Assembly (NCBI GenBank): GCA_022825825.1
Contig: JAJDWA010000020.1
Span: forward strand, 1-36,320
Origin: Candidatus Poribacteria bacterium
GTDB taxonomy: Bacteria; Poribacteria; WGA-4E; WGA-3G
Length of the DNA stretch: 36,320 nt
Reading direction: 5' to 3'
Under the pieces are notes generated by a model. The model was not told the DNA's origin. It made no database searches and was given only the letters and a program-made list of their open reading frames with translations. The position numbers and the translations under genes were made by a program. Every line of letters starts with the position of its first letter. The first letter of the stretch is position 1. Shown here piece after piece: positions 1 to 7,654 of the stretch.

Positions 1-2
1 AT

Positions 3-149
3 CTGAATAGCCGTCGGATGACGAAACTCACCGATTTTCCACAAGGGCATGCTTACTTTCCACATTGGGTGGAAGGGCCGCTGGCTGTATCTCCATTGGA
101 GAAAGTGACAACTCGCTGGGGGGATTTGAAGCAAAAGTTAGAAAAGTGA
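3..149 (+). CDS. C-terminal end of an exported protein (5'-truncated by window edge)
   Basis: An open frame enters from the left edge and ends at TGA 147-149. About 48 residues are visible, ending PLEKVTTRWGDLKQKLEK. No domain can be named from this fragment. The tail closely resembles the ends of three other exported proteins in the window (the LamG protein, the LRR/HExxH protein at 29908 and the protein at 35487), so the missing part is probably also an exported or surface protein. This is inferred from the tail alone. The start codon and most of the gene lie outside the window. Confidence 0.6.
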   Translation: MNSRRMTKLTDFPQGHAYFPHWVEGPLAVSPLEKVTTRWGDLKQKLEK

Positions 150-156
150 AACACAA

Positions 157-297
157 GACTTACGCATTCCCCCCTTGATAAGGGGGTTAAAAAGGCGTTA
201 TTTCAATGATTTATCTCCCCACACGCTATCGCTATGGGGACCCGCCCCCTAAATCCCCTTCCTTATCAGTGAGGCTTTTGAGGACATTGCGTAAGTC
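157..297. repeat. Inverted-repeat-bounded intergenic element (about 141 bp)
   Basis: The ends are a perfect 10-bp inverted repeat, GACTTACGCA at 157-166 and its complement at 288-297. Just inside the left end is a hairpin with 7-bp arms (CCCCCTT 170-176, loop gat, AAGGGGG 180-186). Inside the right part is a degenerate related C-rich segment (245-270). The 10-mer occurs again at 32277-32286, and with one change at 22858-22867, so it is a dispersed sequence. No clear target duplication flanks it. It may be a small non-autonomous element or a decayed IS end. It lies between two convergent genes. Confidence 0.5.
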
Positions 298-402
298 ATG
301 ATATTATTATCAAAACTCTATATTGCTGATAGTCTGAAAAGATTTTACCATTGTGGGAATATATTTATAGGCGTTATTTAGGATAGCTTTGTATAAGCAG
401 CA

Positions 403-1188
403 CTACTTCGCAAAACGCGATTTGAGTTGTCCCCAAGTCGTTGCTAACTTATCGCGTGGTGTTACCGCAAGCACACCGGTGATACCGATATTCATTAACT
501 GTTTAATTTCTTCTTGTGAGCGAGCGATGTTAGAAATGCGCACTTCATCCATCTTACCATCAAGAAAAGGCCCCGCACCACGGCCAAGCCAAAGTGCATC
601 ATTATTCGGAACAATATCACCACCGATGCCACCTTCGTTATCTACTTCGCCATCAATGTAAATCTTACCTTCACCAGACTTTGCATCGTAAGTGCCAGCA
701 ATATGCACCCACGTGTTAAGGGGTAATTCTTTTTTTCCAATTACAACGGCACTGTTCCAGCCTTTAGAATTCGTTGTCATTCGAAGCAGAACTTTTTTAT
801 CATTTCGAGGACCAACTTTGTAAGTATTTTCTTTAGTCGCACCTGTGCCACCGGCAGTTGATGGAGAATTCAGGAAAACCCACATCTCCACAGTGAGTCC
901 TTCAACTAAATCAAGGCTATCACTATCAGGGATTTCGACAAAGTCTCTCGGTCCGTTTCCGCCAAAAACAAGCGCGCCACCAGGTTTGCCGTTTCCCCAC
1001 TTCGTGCTACCCATGAGTTTACCATCATTTCCGTTTCCAGATAGGTCTTTGGCAGTATCTCCCTCACCGGTTTCAAATGTGTACAGAAGCACAGTGTGTT
1101 CATCTTGAGCAAAACTGGGAAGGCTAATAACACATATAAAAAGAGGGATGAGTATGAACCAATATGTTGAATTAATAAAGTTGAACAT
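403..1188 (-). CDS. Exported LamG/concanavalin A-like domain protein
   Basis: Probable extracellular carbohydrate- or ligand-binding protein. The ATG at 1188 is preferred over an in-frame start at 1236 because AGAAGGAG lies just upstream of it and the protein then opens with a signal peptide (hydrophobic run ending LPSFAQ, about residues 1-28). The rest is one LamG-like jelly roll (about residues 30-235). Its landmarks are a YTFETGEGDTAKDLSGNGNDG-like start, a GLTVEMWVFL strand, WVHIAGTYD, a KIYIDGE strand and an MDEVRISNIARSQEEI end, all typical of LamGL domains. No catalytic domain is visible. The C-terminus PRDKLATTWGQLKSRFAK is the tail shared with other exported proteins here. It is convergent with the partial gene at the left edge and divergent from the gene at 1417. 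Confidence 0.85.
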   Translation of the reverse strand: MFNFINSTYWFILIPLFICVISLPSFAQDEHTVLLYTFETGEGDTAKDLSGNGNDGKLMGSTKWGNGKPGGALVFGGNGPRDFVEIPDSDSLDLVEGLTVEMWVFLNSPSTAGGTGATKENTYKVGPRNDKKVLLRMTTNSKGWNSAVVIGKKELPLNTWVHIAGTYDAKSGEGKIYIDGEVDNEGGIGGDIVPNNDALWLGRGAGPFLDGKMDEVRISNIARSQEEIKQLMNIGITGVLAVTPRDKLATTWGQLKSRFAK

Positions 1189-1416
1189 GATAAAATCTCC
1201 TTCTAAAAGTATCTTGAAATCTAAACTGTACTGCATATCATATCACAAAATCACCAATTTGAAAATAAAAACCAAGTTTCATCTGTAGAAGTTTTCACAT
1301 TCACAGATGGATGGGATGTTTTTTCTGAACAAATTTGGTTCTAATTTGCCTAATCTAACAAGAAAGGACTGATTGTATATTTTATCCAAATTTACAATGC
1401 TTATTGAGGAAAAACC

Positions 1417-3564
1417 ATGAAACATAAAACCAACATAATTTTTTCCGTTTTAATAATGATATTTTCATTAGTTGTTATCCAAAACACTTGGGCAGAAGAA
1501 ACACTCTCAAAAGATGAAAAGCGGTTCGACCTTGATCGGAATGGTGAACTGAGCACCTCTGAAAAAGAACTCATGATAAGAACCATGAGAATTGAAAATG
1601 CCAGAGGTGTGCAATTCAGTGAGAACGAGATTCGCCAAATGCAAAGTGGTAACCGTGAACAATCTCGTGGAAGAGGAGGATTTAGCAGAGGACGTGGATC
1701 AAGAGAACCTTCAGGACCGCGTCTAAACCCGGAACAGGTTGAATTTAAGGACGGCACATCGACAATTCCTGACCGAGAAGCCTTTAAGAAATTATCATAT
1801 CAGGGAACAGATGTCCGTATTGACACGCAACTTGCTGGAATTGAATTTGTAAAAATTCAGGTTGAAAAAACCCATACACAGAACCCACAGCTCTATTTCA
1901 TGAACACAAAAACACATCGTTCTCATGGAAGTTTCATGCGGGCTGTCGGTTTAGGCAGAGGTCAGGGGCAGATGCGCGGCGTGCTCAGCTACCGTCCACT
2001 TTTCACCGCGCCAAACGGTGAACCTGGCGTTTACACTTTTGAGTTTAATCCAAACGATGCATTCCCATTTGAAAAAATTAAACTTGTGCACGACATGCTT
2101 GTTGCCAAAATGCCGATACTCAAAAATAGGCTTGGCTATTGTCCATTATGGGGTGCAATCGGTATTTATAATCGTGAGAAAGCACTATATGACAAGGCTG
2201 AATTCCCTGTCTATTTTGAGGATGACCTTTATGCCAATGTCGGATATCTTCCACTGAATCAGGCAGAGTCGTATGGTCGGCTGCGTGTGCTGGAAGCAAA
2301 CGAGCGCCCAGCCACGCGTGACATCGTCATCTGCAAGACGTTACCGAACGAAATGCCGCGGGTCGCTGGAATAATCACAGGTGTGCGGCAAACGCCGCTT
2401 TCACATGTAAACTTGCGTGCTATTCAAGACAAAGTGCCTAACGCATTCATTACCGAAGCGTGGAAAAACAGATTGATTGCACCGCTCATCGGAAAATATG
2501 TCTACTACAAGGTAAATCCAGACGGTTTTGAAATTAGGGAAGCAACACGTAAAGAGGTAGAAGTTCATTTTGCTGATTTACGTCCCGCAAAAACACAAAA
2601 ACCTACACGCGACCTGTCTGCTAAAAAGATTTTGCCACTCGACGACATCAAGTTCGCGGACTCTTCCAGCTTTGGCGTTAAAACAGCTAACGTTGCCACA
2701 CTGAGGACGTTTGGATTTCCTGCTGGCACAGTACCAGACGGATTTGGGGTGCCGTTCTATTTTTACGATGAATTTATGAAGTATAACGCCTTTTATAAAA
2801 AAATTGAAACACTACTTAATGATCCTGATTTTGAGAATTCACATGACACAAAGGAAACAGAACTAAAGAAGTTGAGATCAGAAATAGAGGCAGGAAAAAT
2901 GCCAGCGTGGATGATGCGTGCACTTTCAGAGTTACAAAATGCTTTTCCAGATGGCACCTCCCTTCGATGCCGATCCAGCACGAACAATGAGGACTTGCCT
3001 GGTTTTAGTGGCGCAGGTTTATACGATTCCTTTACGCACAATCCAGATGAAGGACATCTGTCAAAATCAATTAAGCAAGTTTTTGCAAGTCTCTGGAATT
3101 TCCATGCGTTTGAAGCACGCGATTTCTTTCGTATTGACCATTTTACGACTGCAATGGGCATCCTTGTCCATCCCAATTTTGAGAACGAATCGGCAAACGG
3201 TGTCGCCGTAAGCGATGATGTCGTTTATCAAACTGAAGGAAATTACTATCTCAACACCCAAATTGGGGAAGACCTTGTAACAAACCCAGAAGAACAGTCC
3301 ATTCCAGAAGAGATATTGTTGGATTGGTGGGATAGCAACGTCTATAGGGTAGTGTCTACATCAAACCGCACAGTCGATGGTAAACGGATTCTAACAGACA
3401 AATATCTGCGCGAGCTAAATTTATATCTTGGTACTGTACATAACAAATTCAGTCAGTTGTACAGCACTGCATCCCAAACGCAAGACTTTGCTATGGAGAT
3501 TGAATTCAAGATTACCCAAGATGGTAAGATTTCAATTAAACAAGCGCGCCCATGGGGACGGTAA
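1417..3564 (+). CDS. Exported EF-hand protein with PEP-synthase-type phosphohistidine and ATP/pyruvate-binding domains
   Basis: 715 residues. An N-terminal signal peptide (about 1-26, ending NTWA) is followed by a canonical 12-residue EF-hand loop (D38, D40, N42, E44, S46, E49) and an Arg/Gly-rich linker (about 80-100). A region around 297-350 contains TPLSH (His330), like the swivelling phosphohistidine domain of PEP-utilising enzymes. The C-terminal part (about 405-715) resembles the PPDK N-terminal ATP/pyruvate-binding domain: KTANVATLRTFGFPAG, LRCRSSTNNEDLPGFSGAG at 517-534, and a closing KISIKQARPW. The domain order is His-domain first, the reverse of PpsA, and the C-terminal PEP-binding barrel is absent. 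An ATP-using fold on an exported protein is unusual. The substrate is unknown. Confidence 0.8.
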   Translation: MKHKTNIIFSVLIMIFSLVVIQNTWAEETLSKDEKRFDLDRNGELSTSEKELMIRTMRIENARGVQFSENEIRQMQSGNREQSRGRGGFSRGRGSREPSGPRLNPEQVEFKDGTSTIPDREAFKKLSYQGTDVRIDTQLAGIEFVKIQVEKTHTQNPQLYFMNTKTHRSHGSFMRAVGLGRGQGQMRGVLSYRPLFTAPNGEPGVYTFEFNPNDAFPFEKIKLVHDMLVAKMPILKNRLGYCPLWGAIGIYNREKALYDKAEFPVYFEDDLYANVGYLPLNQAESYGRLRVLEANERPATRDIVICKTLPNEMPRVAGIITGVRQTPLSHVNLRAIQDKVPNAFITEAWKNRLIAPLIGKYVYYKVNPDGFEIREATRKEVEVHFADLRPAKTQKPTRDLSAKKILPLDDIKFADSSSFGVKTANVATLRTFGFPAGTVPDGFGVPFYFYDEFMKYNAFYKKIETLLNDPDFENSHDTKETELKKLRSEIEAGKMPAWMMRALSELQNAFPDGTSLRCRSSTNNEDLPGFSGAGLYDSFTHNPDEGHLSKSIKQVFASLWNFHAFEARDFFRIDHFTTAMGILVHPNFENESANGVAVSDDVVYQTEGNYYLNTQIGEDLVTNPEEQSIPEEILLDWWDSNVYRVVSTSNRTVDGKRILTDKYLRELNLYLGTVHNKFSQLYSTASQTQDFAMEIEFKITQDGKISIKQARPWGR

Positions 3565-3727
3565 GTTTGTGAATTTCTGCTGATTCGGTATTTGCGTCAT
3601 GGACTCCACCAGTCCGTCATTTTCCCCGCGACACTCCAATAGAGATACGCTATACTGCCGCCATAAGTTCGGTTGCAGGTGTACCCCTTTCCTAACCTCA
3701 CCTATTAGATTGGGCTATAATTTCAAG

Positions 3728-4339
3728 CTACGAATCGCTAAGCGGGAACTTCTCAGTTATAAGCATAAGAGGATTTCCGTTAGCAACAATTCTATAGGTG
3801 CGACTGAGAAGAAGTTTTCCTTCAAAATGCGCGATGCTACTTGGCAAGCCGGTTGCTTGTTCAATACCCCACCAAAGCAAATCACGACAGGTTTCCAAAT
3901 GACTGTGTTGCAAAAGGGAGCCTAAACCTTCTATACCCGCTTCAAGTCCTTCTACAACAGTTTGCGGTAAACGTTCGTGAACGATTTGAGACACTGCATA
4001 AGCATGGATTTTTGGAGTTTGATTTTCTGTTGATGGTGTCTGTAGAACCACTTCTCGTGCGATAATATTACCACCTGTTGGAAGGTCAAGCCAAAAGTGT
4101 TTGTTATGAAGTGTACGCCTTGCTTGAAATAAAAGGACAACCTGCACTGGCGATAACTTATATGCTTCAATAAAACGTGTAACAGTTCCATCTGCAACAA
4201 GTAGAGCTCGGTGGAATGGTGTTAATCGTGAAAGACTTATATCCTTCAAAGCAGCGGGTTTATGAGATTGCGCAACAAATAACTCTTTTACGCGTTTATT
4301 AACAAATATATTAAGATTAGAAGAGGAATCGATATTCAT
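3728..4339 (-). CDS. Chorismate lyase-like protein (DUF98 family)
   Basis: 203 residues with no signal peptide. Landmarks of the DUF98/chorismate pyruvate-lyase-related family are LLVADGTVTRFIEAY (47-60), REVVL (95-99) and GLGSLLQHSHLETCRDLLWWG (138-158). Characterised members split chorismate into 4-hydroxybenzoate and pyruvate, and others are uncharacterised. A UbiA-type prenyltransferase and UbiX on the same strand about 5 kb upstream make a role in supplying an aromatic quinone precursor plausible, but the gene is separated from them and this is inference. No clear Shine-Dalgarno sequence precedes the ATG. Confidence 0.65.
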   Translation of the reverse strand: MNIDSSSNLNIFVNKRVKELFVAQSHKPAALKDISLSRLTPFHRALLVADGTVTRFIEAYKLSPVQVVLLFQARRTLHNKHFWLDLPTGGNIIAREVVLQTPSTENQTPKIHAYAVSQIVHERLPQTVVEGLEAGIEGLGSLLQHSHLETCRDLLWWGIEQATGLPSSIAHFEGKLLLSRTYRIVANGNPLMLITEKFPLSDS

Positions 4340-4594
4340 TTTGCTATTAAAATTGTGTTTGTTGTAATTTAGATGTGTTCAAGTCAGACATCAGAGTGTA
4401 TCTATAGGATACCATGAATGCGTGTAGTAGCGCAACTGGAAATACGCTACACTATGCCACAATCCTGCAATCTTTATATTCTTCGTGGCGAGTGTAACCT
4501 GAAAACAGTCACTATTCTGACTTACTTTAGTCCAACAACTATAAATTGGACATATTCAAGCCAAAAATGTTCGGAATTGAGAATTTTAGACACG

Positions 4595-4622
4595 GTCGCG
4601 ACCAGGAAATCGCTCGGATAGG
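4595..4622. repeat. Copy of a GTCGCGA...ATCGCTC dispersed repeat
   Basis: The segment beginning GTCGCGA, with ATCGCTC at 4609-4615, aligns with 23170-23196, sharing GTCGCGA, a GG pair and ATCGCTC at the same spacing. Both copies are intergenic. I see only these two in the window. No gene or element boundary can be assigned. Confidence 0.4.
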
Positions 4623-4710
4623 AAGAGGCCTTTGAAAGAAGTTAGAAATTATTGAAAAATTGAATGGTTTTTGGCATTACGTAAAGAAATTGGGAAAACA
4701 AAGCCCACAC

Positions 4711-4745
4711 CCTGGTAGGCGCGTTTTGGAAACGCGCCTACCAGG
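4711..4745. repeat. Perfect REP-like palindrome, 16-bp arms
   Basis: CCTGGTAGGCGCGTTT and its exact complement are separated by the three bases tgg. It is the most symmetrical member of a GGTAGG-type palindrome family also seen at 14055-14153 and about 23294-23318, with a half-copy at 32258-32272. No T-run follows, so a simple terminator is unlikely. A REP-like or structured-RNA role at the 3' end of the minus-strand run is possible. Confidence 0.75.
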
Positions 4746-4798
4746 AGGCCTAAATAGATCTTAGAAAGCGGACAGGATTTATCAAACTCACGTTAATG

Positions 4799-5422
4799 TT
4801 AGTTGATCGCAGGTTCGCTACCAGAAACTTCAGTTGTTGCTTCGAAGACAGAATCAACAGCACCAAATAGAACAGGCAAGTTATCCAGACTATAGTTTGT
4901 TCTGTTGCGGGTAAAAGCATCCTCAACAAGTCTGCCAAATTGCCACAGAATTCCATCGGTAACAATACCGTGCACAGGCAAAGCCGTATCGTCATTTATT
5001 TTTTGTGCTGCGACTAACTCAGCCAAACATTGTCCCCATCCTTGTTCAAAGTCGTTTTTCTTTGCCTCAACCAGTATAATCAAAGGAGTTCCAAGGACCG
5101 GCATACCCAATTCAGACTTTGTAGCGATGAGGTAATCAGGTGTTCCACTCAAAGTTGCATCGTAAGTAATAGGTTCCTTTATCCATAAAGCATAATTATC
5201 AGCATATCCCTTATAAACCTCCCTTAAAATAGGAAAAATAACAATTTCACAACGTGATGCCTCAGATCTGAAAATGTTGAAGTGTTGCCTACTAAACTCA
5301 AGTTCTTGTTGAAATTGCTCGGAAGGGTTTAAGAGTTTGGTCTTAACAAAATCATCTTCCGAATACCTGATCCTAAACCTTTCTAATACCTCAGAAATTT
5401 CACTGAAATCGCTAAATGCCAT
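4799..5422 (-). CDS. PD-(D/E)XK nuclease-like protein, copy 1
   Basis: 207 residues from the ATG at 5422. That start has GGGGGTG upstream and matches the paralogue; a GTG at 5431 is an alternative. No signal peptide. The core matches a PD-(D/E)XK-like pattern: Glu59 in CEI, P95-D96-Y, then E119-A-K121 on a hydrophobic strand (LIILVEAK), and a following Gln131. Such proteins are common as conserved hypotheticals in cyanobacteria and others. Nuclease activity is inferred from fold motifs only. It is a paralogue of the gene at 6993-7592: 85 of the first 130 aligned residues are identical. The two copies sit on either side of the sulfatase gene. Confidence 0.7.
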   Translation of the reverse strand: MAFSDFSEISEVLERFRIRYSEDDFVKTKLLNPSEQFQQELEFSRQHFNIFRSEASRCEIVIFPILREVYKGYADNYALWIKEPITYDATLSGTPDYLIATKSELGMPVLGTPLIILVEAKKNDFEQGWGQCLAELVAAQKINDDTALPVHGIVTDGILWQFGRLVEDAFTRNRTNYSLDNLPVLFGAVDSVFEATTEVSGSEPAIN

Positions 5423-5463
5423 GAGTTTCACCCCCCAAATATTTTGAAGTACTATTGCGTTTA

Positions 5464-6978
5464 TTATGCATAAGATGTTCGCTCAACCCTTCTTTCCAAT
5501 GTCTCCATTTCCTCAAGGATAGCACTTATAAGGTTTGCTTTATCAGCTGCATAAGCAGGATTGTTCCACTGATTGACTCGCTCGGCGGAATCATTTTCTA
5601 AATCGTAAAGTTCACCATACGGATGTCCACAATACCAAGTCAATTTTCGCGTATCGGTCACAATCGTTTTGAGACGTAAACCTTGTGGGTCATCCACACA
5701 TTCAATCAATAGTGAATCTCGTACGGACTCTTGTTTTCCAGCAAGCATTGGCATTGCATCTACACCATCAATATCTGACGGAATCACTAATCCCGCAGCT
5801 GCCAGCACAGTTGGCACAATATCAACATGGCTGAACAGTGCGTGTGTCCGTTGTCCGGATGGAATCACTGCAGGATACCTAATCAAAGTGGGTACACAGA
5901 CAAGCTGTTCGTAATGAAATGGTCCCTTCATCCAAAGCCCGTGGTCGCCCAGCAGTTCACCGTGGTCTGTGGTAAACAGTACCAGTGTATTATCACGCAA
6001 TCCACTTTCATCAAGACACGCCAAAATACGTCCCATCTCCTGATCAATAATCTTCACCATATTGTAATAGTATGCTCTTCCAAGCCGCGCATCGTCTTCA
6101 GACACTTTGCGAAAATCGGCACCGCCACCTTGTCCAGCCATAGCAAACTTGCCACGGATTTTTGACTTACTCAGTTGTCCGCAACGCGCTTCCATAAAAT
6201 GAGGTGGTTTGTCGTTTAACTCACCTTCAACGAAGGCAGGCAGTGGTACCTCTGCAGGATCAACACGTTCCTCAAATTCAGTTGGTACACAGTGCGGATG
6301 ATGCGGGTCTTGAAAACCGACTGCTAATAGAAACGGTTGATTGACATTGTGGTTTGTCAGAAAATCTATTGTCCGATCAGCGGTCCAAATACTGTTGTGG
6401 TACTTTAAGGGTATATCCCAATCGTGTGCGCCACCACCAAATCCTACTTTCGAAAGACGTCTCGCTTTGCTATAGCTGGCAAAAGTCTCTTCGGAAACCT
6501 GAGATCGCACCCATTCACCGTAATGTCCAGCTATGCCGTAGGTTGCATGACCCAAGGCCAATTCCACCGTTTCAAATCCGTAATATGGACCACAGAAATC
6601 AGGGTAACGGTCTGTATTGTTTCGTGTTTCAATTGATTGTTCAGGGGATGCGCCGAAGGGTTGAAAGTGAGCTTTTCCAATATAATGTGTACGATACCCG
6701 ACATCCAAGAGACGATGGGAGATCATGGGTTCATCGTCAGGGACGTTCATGCCGACGTTCCACGCGCCGTGACGACTGACATACTTTCCTGAAAAGATTG
6801 AGGCGCGAGCAGGTGTACACACTGGATTTGTACAATAGGCCCGTTCAAAACAGACACCTTCAGCGGCGAATTTATCCAAGTGTGGCGTATCCGTAAATGT
6901 TGAACCGTAGCAGCTGAGGCTATCTGTTCGTTGTTGGTCAGTTGTAATAATTAAGATATTCGGACGTTGAATGTTCAT
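5464..6978 (-). CDS. Formylglycine-dependent sulfatase
   Basis: Hydrolyses a sulfate ester; the substrate cannot be told, and carbohydrate or other organosulfates are typical. From the ATG at 6978 the protein is 504 residues and begins RPNILIITTDQQR, with a metal-binding Asp. C54-T-P-A-R58 is the sulfatase signature, in which Cys is converted to formylglycine. DHGELLGDHG supplies further metal ligands. No signal peptide is seen, so it appears cytoplasmic. An alternative GTG at 6990 lies 2 bases after the upstream stop and has AAGGA upstream, so translation is probably coupled to the preceding gene. It is co-oriented with a sugar isomerase/epimerase, which fits degradation of sulfated sugars (inference). 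Confidence 0.92.
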   Translation of the reverse strand: MNIQRPNILIITTDQQRTDSLSCYGSTFTDTPHLDKFAAEGVCFERAYCTNPVCTPARASIFSGKYVSRHGAWNVGMNVPDDEPMISHRLLDVGYRTHYIGKAHFQPFGASPEQSIETRNNTDRYPDFCGPYYGFETVELALGHATYGIAGHYGEWVRSQVSEETFASYSKARRLSKVGFGGGAHDWDIPLKYHNSIWTADRTIDFLTNHNVNQPFLLAVGFQDPHHPHCVPTEFEERVDPAEVPLPAFVEGELNDKPPHFMEARCGQLSKSKIRGKFAMAGQGGGADFRKVSEDDARLGRAYYYNMVKIIDQEMGRILACLDESGLRDNTLVLFTTDHGELLGDHGLWMKGPFHYEQLVCVPTLIRYPAVIPSGQRTHALFSHVDIVPTVLAAAGLVIPSDIDGVDAMPMLAGKQESVRDSLLIECVDDPQGLRLKTIVTDTRKLTWYCGHPYGELYDLENDSAERVNQWNNPAYAADKANLISAILEEMETLERRVERTSYA

Positions 6979-6992
6979 AGATATTGACACCC

Positions 6993-7592
6993 TTAATTTC
7001 CTTGTACTGCTTTGAAAACAGAATTCATCGCACCAAATAGGATAGGCAGATTATCTACAGTATAATTTGTCATGTTTTGTATAAAGGTATCTTGGACAAG
7101 CCTGCCAAATTCCCACATTTTTCCATCGGTAACAATACCGTAGACAGGAAAATCAGGATCGTCATTCATCTTTTGTGCTGCAACCATCTCTGCCAGGCAT
7201 TGTCCCCATCCTTGTTCAAAATCGTTCTTTTTTGCCTCAACGAACATAATCAAAGGTGTTCCGACAACAGTTATTCCCAATTCAGATCGTGTAGCGATAA
7301 GATAGTCCGAGGTGCCGCTCAGTGTTTCATCGTATATAATAGATTTCTTTACCCAAAGTCCATAGTTTTCAGCATAATCCTTATATACCTCTTTTAAAAT
7401 TGGAAATATAACTACTTCAGATCTTGCACCTTCGGATGCAAAGACATCAATATATTTTCTGCTAAATTTAAGTTCTTGTATAAATGTATCTGATGGCTTC
7501 TTTGCCTCAACTTCGAAAAAGTCATTTGACATATATCTGATGCCAAATTTTTCTTGAACTTCAGAAATCGTCTTGAAATCGCTAAACGCCAT
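6993..7592 (-). CDS. PD-(D/E)XK nuclease-like protein, copy 2
   Basis: 199 residues from the ATG at 7592, which has AGGAGG at good spacing; a GTG at 7598 is an alternative. It has the same architecture as copy 1 at 4799-5422: Glu59, S95-D96-Y (Ser in place of the usual Pro), E119-A-K121 and the GWGQCLAEMVAAQK helix. DNA identity with copy 1 is also obvious, for instance around 7200-7240 against 5028-5068, so this is a duplication. The C-terminus is shorter than in copy 1. It ends 2-14 bases before the sulfatase start, suggesting translational coupling. The target and the activity are unknown. Confidence 0.7.
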   Translation of the reverse strand: MAFSDFKTISEVQEKFGIRYMSNDFFEVEAKKPSDTFIQELKFSRKYIDVFASEGARSEVVIFPILKEVYKDYAENYGLWVKKSIIYDETLSGTSDYLIATRSELGITVVGTPLIMFVEAKKNDFEQGWGQCLAEMVAAQKMNDDPDFPVYGIVTDGKMWEFGRLVQDTFIQNMTNYTVDNLPILFGAMNSVFKAVQGN

Positions 7593-7654
7593 GATCACTA
7601 CCTCCTACAATTTCAATGCCAACTTATGTTCTCGAATACGTTTGAATCAGGTTA

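Larger units (their letters stand above)
4340..4798. other. Intergenic stretch with two dispersed repeats
   Basis: This 459-bp stretch lies between the DUF98 gene and the end of the seven-gene minus-strand run. It contains the GTCGCGA-type repeat at 4595-4622 and the perfect palindrome at 4711-4745. The 18-base segment 4651-4668 recurs, with one change, at 23320-23337 next to another copy of the palindrome family. No coding potential is convincing: the short open frames have no family resemblance or ribosome binding site. Confidence 0.6.

Noticed and set aside
845..1108. Plus-strand open frame inside the LamG gene
   Set aside because: Antisense shadow of a well-supported gene, low-complexity Ser/Pro composition and no ribosome binding site.
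3565..3727. Another copy of the GGTAGG palindrome near 3677-3705
   Set aside because: TTTCCTAACC is present, but the arms do not pair well enough to call a copy.
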